Positions 44,458-54,038 are shown, counted from the stretch's first letter. The stretch is DNA of 64,000 nucleotides from Saprospiraceae bacterium (GCA_016714785.1 JADKCC010000022.1:62001-126000), one strand, 5' to 3'. Numbers and translations: made by a program. The notes: generated by a model not told the origin, from the letters alone.

Positions 44458-45888
44458 TCAATATTCATTAAAGTATCTTCTTGCATTTCTATTCCAGTTT
44501 TCATTTACTCGTGTAGCATCTACAGTATTTCCTTGCCTATCATTAGGTACAGATTTGTACAGTTCGACTTCCCATGATGGATTAACTTTTTCACCTAGAC
44601 AAGTGGAATGTAGCAATTTATAATCATTGTGGGCCAATGAAGGATTATAGAATAGAAAACGCACATTGGTTTGTCCAGTTTGCGCCATATTATTATAATA
44701 CCAAATCTCATAAGGTGGCGCATCTACTTCAGACTCTACAGTAAGAACATTGGAAGGCTTTCCATATTTTAAAAATATGTGCCCCCGATCAGATTGAAAC
44801 CCATAACCTACATTGGTATAAAACTTTTTATCAACGGCTGCCGCAACATCCATATAACCATTGTAAGCAAACTCTGGATTTGCAGGTGATTTAGCTTTCC
44901 AAAGTTGGTATATAAATTGTCTTTGGCTTTTGATTTTATTGGATTTGATCAATTCTCCTAACGTTGAAACCTGATGTTGGTCAGTAATAGGAAGATGTGC
45001 CTTCAGTACAAAATCCATGTCTTCAACCTTGATTTTCTGAACAAAAGATTGATCTGCTACTGGGTCAAATGATTCTAAATAGGTAATGTCTGCTTCAGGA
45101 TTACTCTTTATAAAATCTGTACTTCTGCTTGCTACAACTGTCTTGTCTTTATTGATGATGTTTACCAAGATGTGATAATCTCCGGATTTAATGGCATTGA
45201 CTGGCAGCGAAAATACTTCTGGAAGAACCAAACCTTTCCCGAGTTTTTTATACTTAGACAGTAATGCTTTGGCGGTTAGATTTTGTGTGTTACCTTCCAT
45301 GATGGTGTATTGAATATAATACTCACTATCTGAAACATCATCTTGATATACTTCTAAATAGAAATCCATTTGATTGTCTATTGGTGCAGAATAATGGTAA
45401 GATAGTGGCTCCATATATAAGCCGTTTTTAACCAATGAATTGGACGATGAATCTCTTTTAATGACGGACAATGGCAAAATATCAGAAATATTGAATCCGT
45501 CCAAAGCTTTTGATATTGTCCATTTCTGTTCCATTTCAACTTTATTGACAGGTTTAAAATTGTCTATAGCTTCCAACTTTACTTGATAAACACCAGGCAT
45601 TAATTTGAATCTTTTAACATCAAGCAAGTCTGAAATGCTGTCTCGGGCAGTTGTTTTCAAATCAAATTTATCATAAGCAGCAATATTGCCTGTATCGTCG
45701 GTGACAATAAGTAAAATATTTACCGATGCTTCTTTTTGAGCATTCCATTCAATGGATGATCCATCTATCCTTAAATATAGCTCTGTGTATGGTTGTGCAC
45801 CATAATAATTGTAAAGGCTCATTTCAATATTGAGAGCCAATAGATTATAGTATAAAAAGCAAAATAGGATTATTAAGGTATGTTTCAT
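44458..45888 (-). CDS. Secreted GWxTD-domain protein
   Basis: A 476-residue protein with a signal peptide (TLIILFCFLYYNLLALN). Residues about 25-300 are beta-rich tandem domains of unknown type. The GWxTD domain spans about 310-476: YQLWKAKSPANPEFAYNGYM, the conserved GFQSDRGHIFLKYGKPS, PPYEIWYYN and VRFLFYNPSLAHNDYKLLHS, ending RVNENWNRNARRYFNEY. GWxTD proteins are common in Bacteroidota, have no assigned role and are probably periplasmic. A perfect inverted repeat lies just upstream (45926-45958). Confidence 0.85.
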   Translation of the reverse strand: MKHTLIILFCFLYYNLLALNIEMSLYNYYGAQPYTELYLRIDGSSIEWNAQKEASVNILLIVTDDTGNIAAYDKFDLKTTARDSISDLLDVKRFKLMPGVYQVKLEAIDNFKPVNKVEMEQKWTISKALDGFNISDILPLSVIKRDSSSNSLVKNGLYMEPLSYHYSAPIDNQMDFYLEVYQDDVSDSEYYIQYTIMEGNTQNLTAKALLSKYKKLGKGLVLPEVFSLPVNAIKSGDYHILVNIINKDKTVVASRSTDFIKSNPEADITYLESFDPVADQSFVQKIKVEDMDFVLKAHLPITDQHQVSTLGELIKSNKIKSQRQFIYQLWKAKSPANPEFAYNGYMDVAAAVDKKFYTNVGYGFQSDRGHIFLKYGKPSNVLTVESEVDAPPYEIWYYNNMAQTGQTNVRFLFYNPSLAHNDYKLLHSTCLGEKVNPSWEVELYKSVPNDRQGNTVDATRVNENWNRNARRYFNEY

Positions 45889-46207
45889 CTGTTTGTTTTT
45901 ATTTGTTTTTAAAGGTCCGCAATAATTGATAACTTAACTATATCTTTTGTGTTATCAAACGCCCGTTTTGCACGAAAATATTAGAATTGACACCTAGGGT
46001 ATTTCAACTATTTAACTATGTCCTTAATCATCAACACAACGGTTAATCTAACAAAAATATAGATTGTTTAGTTTCATTAATTCCACTTTGTCAGATTAAT
46101 TTAAAGGACGATGATTGAGCTGACAAAATTTTCTTTCACCTAAATGTCTTTGTTTTACTTTGCAAAACTTAAGCGTTGAAGGTTTACTCTCATTTTGTGT
46201 TCAAACA
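45889..46207. promoter_or_regulatory. Gap upstream of the GWxTD gene with an inverted repeat
   Basis: TTGATAAC at 45926-45933 and its reverse complement GTTATCAA at 45951-45958 flank a 17-bp AT-rich spacer, 38-70 bp upstream of the GWxTD start. It could be an operator or chance. The remaining gap shows no gene or terminator. Confidence 0.25.
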
Positions 46208-47569
46208 CTATCTTAAATCAATTATTTTGTCAGCCTCTCTTATGCCGCTCAGGTGTGCACCGTGTACGGTGGAAAAATAATCAGAATCCGTGTGCTCACC
46301 TGCAAAAAATACTCTGTTATTTATCTCTTCTGCCAAGTCATCAAAGTGCCGCATTTCTGTACCAACGGCTGTGTAGGAATAGGCACCAAAAGCATTTTCA
46401 TTGGATTGCCATTTGGTCCTTAGGAAGTTTGTTGGCTCAGGAATATCGCTACCATAAATATCTCTTAAGTGTACCATGATTTCCTCCAAAATTTTGGCAT
46501 CTGTCATTGTCTCACTTTGTCTAGCATAGTCTGCATAAGCAAATGTCATTAAGGCATTTACTGTCGGATGAAACTTCTTTACATTTACAAAATAATTAAA
46601 TTTATCCCGCGTTTCTGGCGTATATGAGATGTATTGAACATCGTCCCAAAATGATGTATTCCAAGTCAGTAAAAACTTGTTTACACAATTCATTCCTACT
46701 TTTTGAATGGCAGTTGTTTTGGTATTTGGCAGTTCAGGGGAAAACTCAATCACATTAGCCTTTAAAACACCTAATGGCACTGTAACAATCACATAGTCAG
46801 CTTCACTAATGCCACCGTTGTGGGTAACCTTTACTTTTGAGCTAGTATAATCTATTTTTGTCACTTTCTGGTTAAGCTTAATGTCTAATCCATTGGCCAA
46901 ATAAGTGGCAATCGTATCATATCCGTTTGTTGCAATTTTTTCAGAACCATCGAACACTTCTCCTTCATTGTACAATAAAGATGAAAGCTTGTCCAAATCT
47001 CCCAAATCAAATGTTAGATAAGTGGAAAGAAAAAATTTCCATAACCTATCATTGACTTTTTCTGGATATAATTTATTAAATACAGATTGGAAACTTTGAT
47101 CTGACTTACCACTTTCCAACAAAGTATCTAGAATATCGTAAAGTTCATCTTCTGCGTCATCATAAGCTTTATTGCTTCTCAACTTACCACCAATATCATA
47201 AGATTTCCTACTTTCATCTATGGTTTCAAACGTGAGCATACCAGCTTGCTGTGCTAGATTAGTTATTGGATTGCCATTTATACCATGAATCCAACTAGCA
47301 CCTTCATCAAACGCAACTCCTAAACTCCTATTAGACTTAAGTCGCCCACCAACTTTGTCTTGTGATTCAAAAAGAACAACCTTATAACCTGTTTCTTTCA
47401 GTTTTTTGGCTGCCGAAAGCCCAGAAATACCAGCACCAACGACTATAACAGTTTTCTCAGTAGGGTCACCACCACCACTATTATTGCATGAAGATGCTAA
47501 AATGGTTGGCACCAATATCAGTGACGGTAAGCCTGTTAAGGCATCTTTGATAAAAACTCGTCTTTTCAT
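46208..47569 (-). CDS. Flavin-containing monoamine oxidase-like protein
   Basis: A 453-residue FAD enzyme. The N terminus (MKRRVFIKDALTG, then SLILVPTILASSC) reads as a Tat-like or lipoprotein-type export signal with a possible lipobox Cys29, so it probably acts outside the cytoplasm. The FAD-binding motif is VIVVGAGISGLSAAKKL with GGRL (VGGRLKSN) and DEGASWIHG. The C-terminal FAD site is VFFAGEHTDSDYFSTVHGA, with the preceding GAYSYTAVG. The family oxidises primary or polyamines (or amino acids). The substrate cannot be assigned. It stands alone. Confidence 0.88.
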   Translation of the reverse strand: MKRRVFIKDALTGLPSLILVPTILASSCNNSGGGDPTEKTVIVVGAGISGLSAAKKLKETGYKVVLFESQDKVGGRLKSNRSLGVAFDEGASWIHGINGNPITNLAQQAGMLTFETIDESRKSYDIGGKLRSNKAYDDAEDELYDILDTLLESGKSDQSFQSVFNKLYPEKVNDRLWKFFLSTYLTFDLGDLDKLSSLLYNEGEVFDGSEKIATNGYDTIATYLANGLDIKLNQKVTKIDYTSSKVKVTHNGGISEADYVIVTVPLGVLKANVIEFSPELPNTKTTAIQKVGMNCVNKFLLTWNTSFWDDVQYISYTPETRDKFNYFVNVKKFHPTVNALMTFAYADYARQSETMTDAKILEEIMVHLRDIYGSDIPEPTNFLRTKWQSNENAFGAYSYTAVGTEMRHFDDLAEEINNRVFFAGEHTDSDYFSTVHGAHLSGIREADKIIDLR

Positions 47570-47700
47570 AAACTTATTTTGTACTACAAATCTTTAATTA
47601 ATATTTATCATCCAGATCACAAAAGAATTGCTTCTATTGATTTTTAAAACCTTTAGATTACATAAAAACACCTATAGCTATTTATTTGATTTTGAATTGA

Positions 47701-48066
47701 TTATTTGCGTTTAGCCAAAAAATACTGCATGTCATAAAAGCTTAATTTACCTTCCAAAAACATGGTGTCTTGATCCAACCTCGTTATTTGCATATCAAAT
47801 TTTTGTTCCATGTCAATGATCAATCTGTTGTTTTCTAATGAAAAAGTTGGCAAATCACTTCCTTCAAGGATATTAGACGTAACTTTGTTTGATTCGCTAA
47901 ATATAAAATAGCCATCTTTCATGAATCCATTGGGTTTTTCATTCATATTAGAAGCATAAACATCCCATGTACCTATGATCGCTTTTCGATAGGCATCGTC
48001 ATTGTTTTTGCAAGAATGTAGTGCTAAAATAGCTAGGGTTAAAAATATGTACTTCAGATTTATCAT
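47701..48066 (-). CDS. Lipocalin-like lipoprotein
   Basis: A 121-residue protein with a lipoprotein signal (MINLKYIFLTLAILALHSC; lipobox Cys19). The mature part starts with the lipocalin-type IIGTWDVYASN and continues as short beta strands (GYFIFSESNKV, LIIDMEQKFDMQITRLD, TMFLEGKLSFYDMQYFL). Small lipocalin-like proteins of this form are frequent in Bacteroidota and may bind lipids. A -7-like box TATTTTTG lies on the minus strand at 48102-48109, 36 bp upstream. It lies about 80 bp after the glycosyltransferase-like gene on the same strand. Confidence 0.68.
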   Translation of the reverse strand: MINLKYIFLTLAILALHSCKNNDDAYRKAIIGTWDVYASNMNEKPNGFMKDGYFIFSESNKVTSNILEGSDLPTFSLENNRLIIDMEQKFDMQITRLDQDTMFLEGKLSFYDMQYFLAKRK

Positions 48067-48146
48067 AATATATTACCAGTGCAATCCGTTGATTCGTGCC
48101 GCAAAAATAGCTATTTATTTATTAAGCGATCCTATGTGTTTCAATT

Positions 48147-49928
48147 TTATTTTTCGAAAGTAATGATTTCAAGATTATCTATCCATAACTCTTTATCACT
48201 ATCAGCATGCCAAAATAAGACAGAAGCTTTGGTGAAATTATCAGGCGTCTTAGCATCAAGGTATAATTCTTTAGATTCGCCATCTGTAATAAAACGATGT
48301 ACTCTAATCATATTGGCTTGAATCTCTTTTTCACCTTGATAAAACTTTACTATAAATTGGGTTTGTCGCCAAAGATCCCATTCTTTATTGGTACACGAAA
48401 ACTTAGCTTTCACCCTTATCCATTTTTTAAATTGCCCACTTTGAGCTACAGTATAGGTAGGTGAAAACTGAGTTTCTTTGTTCATTCTTATTTGTTTGTT
48501 GCCATCCGTCTCGACAAGGATGGTGGAAGTGTCTGTATCAAAATTATTTTTATAAATTACTTTTGGATCATGTGGCTCGCCACGAAAAACATACTTATTG
48601 TCTAGTAATTTTTTATCTTCTTCATCGGCTGTCCATCTACCTACTTTTGCCCGATAGTAAGCTCTAGAAAGTTCCAAGGCCTGAACTTGACCACCATGAG
48701 CTTGGTAAACCCACCATACATTTAGATAAGCCAAAAATACCAAACCAGGATAAAGAAGATATTGAGACCATTTTTTCTGGTCTGCGTACTCTATCAATGC
48801 CGCAAAGGGAAATGCTAATATAGGGTAATACTGCACCATAGCTCGTCCTGCGGTACCACCATAGTCCCATACATCCCAAGCTGTCACTAAATAAAAACTT
48901 AAAAAAGTAAAACCTATAATTGGAATAGTATTTTCATTTTTCTTATAAAATGCCCATAATCCGACGAAGGGTAAAACCATCATAGGCGTATATCTCAACC
49001 ACCCACAACGATAACTCAAAATGTAGTCATATATATGTGGTCGAAGCCAGCTAAAACCCTGTTCGCCATAGCTATATACGATCCATTCTCCTGTAGCATA
49101 CTTCCAGTACATAGGTTGAATGGAGACAACTATAATAAAAAGCAATACTGCTAAGAATAGCTTTAAATAATGCGTTAAAATAAATTTGAAGCGTTCTTGA
49201 ATGGATGACCAAGCACTTAGTCCCCAAAAAACAGGAAGCATAATGGCTATAATCTCGGTAGGTCTGGTCAGTGTAGCAAATCCTGCTAAAAGACCTATCA
49301 ATATAGCATACTTCCAACGCAAAGTCTCATAAAATCTGATGGTGCACCAGATCAACAATGTATAGACGGTAAATAACAAACTGTGTGTCATCGCTTGATC
49401 AATAGCCGCATAGTTGATATAGTTCGTCCCTAAAACGTAGATCAATAGCATCAGAGCAACAGTTCTGTCTTTGTAATATTTCAGCAATACAAGACGTAAG
49501 AAGTAAAGCCCAAACAGTGATAGTAAAAAGAGTCCAACTCCTAAAGAAATCTGATAAGGGTAAGAAAATCCATCTGCTGGATATGTGCTTGATGATGATG
49601 CCCAAAGATGCCCTATCCAAAAAAATGGAAGACTTGCTAATGCCAATCCTGATGAATATTTCATTACGAAATTGCCAGATTTTTCATGGAAATAAGCTTG
49701 TTGAAAATCTGGAGTCGGATGGTATTTTTGGAGAATACTATCTCTAAAAGCACACTGTTTTATATCTTTATAGATAAATATAGCTGGCAGATACATATAA
49801 TATCCAGAAGCATCCCAAGATAATGTGGCTTCGCTACCTGTATTTTCCCACCTTGGATAAAATTTGAAAGCTGTAATGGTCAAGACCAATATACAAAATA
49901 AAAGGGATAATCTGGAAAGTGGATGCAT
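48147..49928 (-). CDS. GT-C-type membrane glycosyltransferase-like protein
   Basis: A 593-residue membrane protein. The first membrane helix is followed by a periplasmic loop with an acidic motif (SWDASGYYMYLPA), as expected for the catalytic loop of GT-C enzymes (GT39/PMT-like, using polyprenyl-phosphate sugars). About eleven further membrane helices fill residues 80-420. A soluble C-terminal domain of about 150 residues (from QALELSRAYYRAKVGRW) looks beta-rich and jelly-roll-like (VRAKFSCTNKEWDLWRQTQF; DKELWIDNLEI). It probably moves sugars onto lipids or proteins outside the membrane; the acceptor is unknown. Confidence 0.7.
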   Translation of the reverse strand: MHPLSRLSLLFCILVLTITAFKFYPRWENTGSEATLSWDASGYYMYLPAIFIYKDIKQCAFRDSILQKYHPTPDFQQAYFHEKSGNFVMKYSSGLALASLPFFWIGHLWASSSSTYPADGFSYPYQISLGVGLFLLSLFGLYFLRLVLLKYYKDRTVALMLLIYVLGTNYINYAAIDQAMTHSLLFTVYTLLIWCTIRFYETLRWKYAILIGLLAGFATLTRPTEIIAIMLPVFWGLSAWSSIQERFKFILTHYLKLFLAVLLFIIVVSIQPMYWKYATGEWIVYSYGEQGFSWLRPHIYDYILSYRCGWLRYTPMMVLPFVGLWAFYKKNENTIPIIGFTFLSFYLVTAWDVWDYGGTAGRAMVQYYPILAFPFAALIEYADQKKWSQYLLYPGLVFLAYLNVWWVYQAHGGQVQALELSRAYYRAKVGRWTADEEDKKLLDNKYVFRGEPHDPKVIYKNNFDTDTSTILVETDGNKQIRMNKETQFSPTYTVAQSGQFKKWIRVKAKFSCTNKEWDLWRQTQFIVKFYQGEKEIQANMIRVHRFITDGESKELYLDAKTPDNFTKASVLFWHADSDKELWIDNLEIITFEK

Positions 49929-49959
49929 ACTCTTGATGTATTATCTGTTAAAAGCAGTA

Positions 49960-49992
49960 CAAATGTAGTAATATTTCTTCAAGCTATATCAA
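49960..49992 (-). promoter_or_regulatory. Bacteroidota-type promoter for the GT-C-like gene
   Basis: On the minus strand a -7 box TACATTTG (plus-strand 49960-49967) is preceded 22 bp upstream by TTG (plus-strand 49990-49992). The box ends 31 bp before the start at 49928. Confidence 0.42.
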
Positions 49993-50196
49993 TGAGCTCT
50001 TAGTGAAAAGTTTAAATTAGCCACAAAGTCATAAAAATACAAAGAATTACTAATTTCAAACAATAGATAATTAAGCAAAGTTCTACCTACCTCAGTGCTC
50101 GATGCTTTGCTTTTGACTTTTTGTCTTGTACTCTTAATTGTAGCGTATAAGGTTAACAACCTTTGGGTAAACGCAACAGTTGTCACAAATTAGACC

Positions 50197-51930
50197 TTAG
50201 TTTATTTTTAAGATTACGGCTTGATAAGGTAGTAGTACTACCGTTTCGTTTTGAATATCCAAAATACTGTAATTATTTATGATTTCCTTTGGAGCACTTT
50301 CTATTTCAGGTAGAGTGATGGATGAATTTTTGTTTGAGAAATTTAATATAACTAGCATTTTGTCATTATTCAATGTTCGAGTGAACGCATAGACAGTTGG
50401 ATGTGCTCTTTGCAATAATTGGTATTTACCATAGATCAAACATGGATGACTTTTTCTTACACCAGTCATTTTCTTGAAATGGTTGAGTATGCTATTTGGG
50501 TCTTTAATTTGAGCATCCACATTGATGTCTTTATAGTTCTCATTTATCCTTGCCCACGGTTTACCTTTGGTAAAACCAGTATTTTCTGCACTACTCCATT
50601 GCATAGGAGTTCGTCCGTTTTCTCGGGAGCTATAATTTAAAACTTTCATAAACGTATTCATATCTTCCCCTTTTGCCATAGCAGTTTTGTATTTTCCTAA
50701 GGCATCAATATCCACATATTCTGCGATGGAAGGCATATCTATATTGGTCATGCCGATTTCATCGCCATAATAAGTATAAGGTGTGCCTCTCATACTTAGC
50801 AGAAAGGTATTTAACATCTGTGTAGAAGGTGTATGAAATGCAGTACTTGGATTTCCAAAACGATTGACTAATCTTGCATTATCATGATTGGACAAGAAGA
50901 TCGCGATCCACCCTTTCTCCGCAAAAGAACTATCCCAGCGCGTAAACACATCTTTGAATTCCGATAAGGTATAACCATCTAGTGTTCGTGCCATATCTAC
51001 AGTCTCGAAGTGATAAGCAGTTTGTAGTTCCTTGCGGTCAGCATCCACTAGATCGTGTGCATCTTTTAAAGTACTTCCGGCACCTTCTGCTACGGCAAAA
51101 ACATCATATTTTTGGATGACTTCTTGGTACATCTCTTTCAAATAATCATGTAGTTGTGGGCGCATACCATACCACTTTACAAAGTCCTTTTCGTGGCCAG
51201 CTGGAAATGCTGGCCAGGTGGTATCTTTACTTGCAAATTGGAATGCATCCATTCTAAAACCATCGACTCCTTTCTCCGCCCAAAATTTCATGATGTCGTA
51301 CACTTCTTGTCTTACTTTAGGATTTTCCCAATTTAAGTCAGGCTGCTCTTCTGCAAAAGTGTGAAGATAATAAGCATTGGTTAACGAGTCGTACTCCCAA
51401 GCTCCTTCAGGATCGAAAAGACTATGCCTATAAGGTGGTTGGCCCTTCTCTGCTGGCCACCAATGGTAATAAGAACGATAAGGATTGTCTCGTGAACTTC
51501 GCGATTGCTTAAACCACTCGTGTTGATTACTACTATGATTTACTACCACATCTAAAACAAACTTTATACCTCGAGCATGAAAGGCATTCAACATGTTCTG
51601 AAAAACTTCCATCGTCCCATATCGGGGATGAATAGCGCGGTAATCAGATACATCATACCCATTATCCACTAATGGAGATTCAAAAAATGGGTTCATCCAA
51701 ACCATGGTTACACCTAAACTCTCAATATAATCAAGTTTTTCAATTACTCCTTTAAAGTCTCCAAACCCATCACCATCAGTATCTTTAAAACTTTGCGGGT
51801 ATATTTGATATAGAATACCTTCTTTCCACCACTTCTTTTGAATGTCTAATGGATCGGTTTCTGTTTTTTTGCCACCGTTGCAACTAAAAAACAAGGCTAC
51901 TAAGATAAATGTCGTAAAGATATAATTCAT
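50197..51930 (-). CDS. GH13 alpha-glucosidase/oligo-glucosidase lipoprotein
   Basis: A 577-residue lipoprotein (signal MNYIFTTFILVALFFSC; lipobox Cys17), so it faces the periplasm or cell surface. An upstream in-frame ATG at 52023 adds 31 residues that hide the signal and is rejected. The GH13 barrel has all four regions: DVVVNHSS, the nucleophile Asp228 (GFRMDAFQF), the acid Glu282 (AVAEGAG) and Asp350 (FLSNHDNARL). YQIYPQSFKDTDGDGFGD and the GTPYTYYGDEIGM segment point to alpha-glucosidase or oligo-1,6-glucosidase types. It lacks a neighbouring SusC/SusD pair, so it is not in a classical PUL. Confidence 0.92.
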   Translation of the reverse strand: MNYIFTTFILVALFFSCNGGKKTETDPLDIQKKWWKEGILYQIYPQSFKDTDGDGFGDFKGVIEKLDYIESLGVTMVWMNPFFESPLVDNGYDVSDYRAIHPRYGTMEVFQNMLNAFHARGIKFVLDVVVNHSSNQHEWFKQSRSSRDNPYRSYYHWWPAEKGQPPYRHSLFDPEGAWEYDSLTNAYYLHTFAEEQPDLNWENPKVRQEVYDIMKFWAEKGVDGFRMDAFQFASKDTTWPAFPAGHEKDFVKWYGMRPQLHDYLKEMYQEVIQKYDVFAVAEGAGSTLKDAHDLVDADRKELQTAYHFETVDMARTLDGYTLSEFKDVFTRWDSSFAEKGWIAIFLSNHDNARLVNRFGNPSTAFHTPSTQMLNTFLLSMRGTPYTYYGDEIGMTNIDMPSIAEYVDIDALGKYKTAMAKGEDMNTFMKVLNYSSRENGRTPMQWSSAENTGFTKGKPWARINENYKDINVDAQIKDPNSILNHFKKMTGVRKSHPCLIYGKYQLLQRAHPTVYAFTRTLNNDKMLVILNFSNKNSSITLPEIESAPKEIINNYSILDIQNETVVLLPYQAVILKIN

Positions 51931-52070
51931 TTTTTCATTTTTTAAATTAACAATGGAACAAATCATTAAATTTGGTATAGTTAAGACTGGATAGTAAAAA
52001 GCATCGAGTGCTGCACCTACCATGAACGCTTAGATCGTATAGGAATTGGTTCTTATACATTTTACAATCG

Positions 52071-52760
52071 TTAATAACTGACTATCAATGGCGTATTTCT
52101 TACTACTTGACGTATCCAAGAATCAATATCATTAATGCCCAAAGGTCCATCATAAGATTTGTGTTTTTCCTTAGCATCATTAAGAGCTTCCAAAACATCT
52201 ACTGGATCGGCCTTAGCAAGTTTTTCTACAGTATCATATTTTGTATCAACTATCAGTCTTGCCAGTTTAGGTCCTACCCATTTAATTCTTGAAACATCCA
52301 CCAACTTCGTTAACGAAAGCACATCGACCTCTGGTAAACCTGACACTCTACTTAATTCGAGTCGGCTATTGACATCTTTAATAAATGGAAACAGATATTC
52401 AGTGTCTTTTATGTTTAATTTATCTAATTGTATCAATATATTCTCAGTTATATTAGGAACATCGCAAAACTTGATTGGTGTAGGAAGCAGGTTATTCACT
52501 TCACGTTTAAGTAGCTTAAAGTATGTTTCAGGAATACCTGTTTTTTGAACTAAATTTTGAATTTTTTCAGTACTTTTTAAGTTTTCTCTTAATATTGAAA
52601 CATTGGTAATATTTGCATTTTGTAATTTAGAAAATGTACCGTCTATTTCAACCAAAAGAGACTTTCTACTAGGCAATAAACGACCTGTCTTTAGTACATT
52701 TTTAAACTCATCGAGACTGGTCTTAAATAAATCAGGCATATATTCTCTATCATTTTCCAT
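52071..52760 (-). CDS. DUF4332-like helix-hairpin-helix protein
   Basis: A 229-residue cytosolic protein made of repeated helix-hairpin-helix-type units (ISILRENL-like, GIPETYFKLLKREVN, LSRVSGLPEVDVLSLTKLVDV, KWVGPKLARLIVDTK, YDTVEKLAKADPVDVLEAL). This matches the DUF4332 pattern of HhH pairs, which usually bind DNA or act as structural modules. The ATG at 52760 is used; an in-frame TTG at 52799 would add 13 polar residues. A 44-bp promoter-like repeat lies 62 bp upstream. There is no catalytic motif. Confidence 0.65.
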   Translation of the reverse strand: MENDREYMPDLFKTSLDEFKNVLKTGRLLPSRKSLLVEIDGTFSKLQNANITNVSILRENLKSTEKIQNLVQKTGIPETYFKLLKREVNNLLPTPIKFCDVPNITENILIQLDKLNIKDTEYLFPFIKDVNSRLELSRVSGLPEVDVLSLTKLVDVSRIKWVGPKLARLIVDTKYDTVEKLAKADPVDVLEALNDAKEKHKSYDGPLGINDIDSWIRQVVRNTPLIVSY

Positions 52761-52821
52761 ATACCTATTATTACTTGTACTATATTGGCTGTTGGACAAA
52801 GGAAAAACTATTTTGTATTTC

Positions 52822-52865
52822 GCTGCAAAAGTTTGTCAAAATTAGGAATAATATTTTAGTTTGGG
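52822..52865 (-). repeat. 44-bp repeat with -7 box, copy A
   Basis: It matches 53995-54038 at 37 of 44 positions. On the minus strand it contains TAATTTTGACAAAC, whose first eight bases fit TAnnTTTG, and each copy lies 60-80 bp upstream of a minus-strand gene. It is probably a duplicated upstream region or promoter. Confidence 0.5.
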
Positions 52866-52942
52866 ATGTTTTTTTGGGGAAATATTTTTGATTTCTGAAT
52901 GTTTCTATTTTATGTAACCATTCTGCATCATGGTTTATTTTG

Positions 52943-53365
52943 TTAATTATCAAGTTTTATCGTAACTAAATTTTTTACATCCGATATTATTGTTTCATCA
53001 TTAACATCTATCCGAATACCCCGTCCTTCGGCATATTTTGTCGCTTTTTCTAAAGCTATTTTAATGTCAGCTGAGATATTGCTACTCAATACATAATCAG
53101 TTGCTTTTTGTCCAAATACAAAAGCTACCTTAAAGTACTTATCTCGTGGTAGAAAATAGATTATAGCCCTTTTTTTGTCTTTTATCCGAAAACTCCAGCC
53201 ATATTTTTCGCCAGGATAGTTCCATTCAGGTATTCCTTTTGGATATTTGATCAAAACGAAATTTTGAATCTGTTTCCATAAATCAAAAGTGGCCCCCAAT
53301 TTCTCCAACAAATCTTTGTCACTAGGAGTTATTTTTTTATCTCTAAAAATACTAATATCTGCCAA
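52943..53365 (-). CDS. DUF3788 family protein
   Basis: A 140-residue soluble protein. The block YGWSFRIKDKKRAIIYFLPRD, then YFKVAFVFGQKATDYVLSS, KYAEGRGIRIDV and the end VKNLVTIKLDN fit DUF3788 as I know it, a Bacteroidota/Firmicutes family of about 140 residues with unknown role. There is no ATG at the N terminus; TTG at 53365 (MADISIFRDKK) is the only common start before an upstream stop region. The L,D-transpeptidase gene ends 28 bp upstream on the same strand. Confidence 0.75.
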   Translation of the reverse strand: MADISIFRDKKITPSDKDLLEKLGATFDLWKQIQNFVLIKYPKGIPEWNYPGEKYGWSFRIKDKKRAIIYFLPRDKYFKVAFVFGQKATDYVLSSNISADIKIALEKATKYAEGRGIRIDVNDETIISDVKNLVTIKLDN

Positions 53366-53393
53366 AATTATTTATACTTTTTTGCGCAACGTG

Positions 53394-53915
53394 TTAAGAT
53401 TTAATGTCAATTGGTGTGCCTATTTTAACTGCTTCATAAAGTTCATCAATTTCACTATTTGTCACCGCTATGCACCCTAATGTCCAGTCAAACCAACGGT
53501 GAAATTTCCCAATTAATCCAGTTTTGTTTCTTAGTCCGTGTATTTTAATGTCGCCACCAGTCGGCTTACCAAGGCGTTTTGCATATTCAATGTCATCATT
53601 GTTAGGGTATGAAATGCCTAAGTTTTTATGGTAGCCACTACTCGGATTTTTGTCATTAATGAAGTAAAGTCCTTCAGGAGTTTTTTTATCTCCTTCAAAT
53701 TCTTTGTCACCAATTGGTTGTCTGCCTAGAGAAATTTTATAAGTCTTAACAAGTTGTCCATTTGAGTATGCTAGCAATTGTCTTTTCGATTTAAAAACAA
53801 CAAGTTTGTCAATTTGAATATCAGCTGGAAGTTTGATTTCTGGATAAAAGAAATTCACTGTTAAAGCCAAAAATATGGTGAATATTGAAACCCAAATAGT
53901 TTTATACTTTATCAT
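53394..53915 (-). CDS. L,D-transpeptidase (YkuD domain)
   Basis: A 173-residue protein with an N-terminal signal anchor (IWVSIFTIFLALTVNFF). The YkuD domain carries the active-site set His126 (IKIHGLRN) and Cys148 (DWTLGCIAVTNSEID). Such enzymes form 3-3 peptidoglycan cross-links or attach proteins to the wall in the periplasm; the compact GLGRQP-like start (KISLGRQPIGDKEFEGDKKTPEG) fits the short secreted type that is often bound to murein amidase-like roles. An in-frame GTG four codons earlier is rejected for ATG 53915. Confidence 0.88.
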   Translation of the reverse strand: MIKYKTIWVSIFTIFLALTVNFFYPEIKLPADIQIDKLVVFKSKRQLLAYSNGQLVKTYKISLGRQPIGDKEFEGDKKTPEGLYFINDKNPSSGYHKNLGISYPNNDDIEYAKRLGKPTGGDIKIHGLRNKTGLIGKFHRWFDWTLGCIAVTNSEIDELYEAVKIGTPIDIKS

Positions 53916-53952
53916 GCTAATTGTCACGTTAACCGTTGGGTTTGTTGTTTGT

Positions 53953-53985
53953 AAAAGTTGCCAATAGTACGAATCAAAATTAATA
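53953..53985. repeat. 33-bp exact direct repeat, copy 1
   Basis: Identical over 33 bases to 56432-56464 (both begin AAAAGTTGCCAATAGTACG). Copy 1 lies 38 bp upstream of the L,D-transpeptidase start; copy 2 lies 7 bp after the stop of the DUF6688-like gene. The two enclose a 2.45-kb stretch with three genes. Confidence 0.8.
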
Positions 53986-53994
53986 CTGTGTTTA

Positions 53995-54038
53995 GCTGTA
54001 AATGTTTGTCAAAATTAGATATAATTATTTAATTTGGG
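53995..54038 (-). repeat. 44-bp repeat with -7 box, copy B
   Basis: Partner of 52822-52865 (37 of 44 identical), with the same TAATTTTGACAAAC on the minus strand, about 80 bp upstream of the L,D-transpeptidase gene. Confidence 0.5.

Noticed and set aside
49989..50186. 65-codon minus-strand frame between the GT-C-like gene and the GH13 gene
   Set aside because: Composition looks like translated intergenic DNA, with no family resemblance; no promoter fits.
51931..52023. N-terminal extension of the GH13 protein
   Set aside because: The extra 31 residues precede a clear lipoprotein signal peptide and lipobox starting at 51930.
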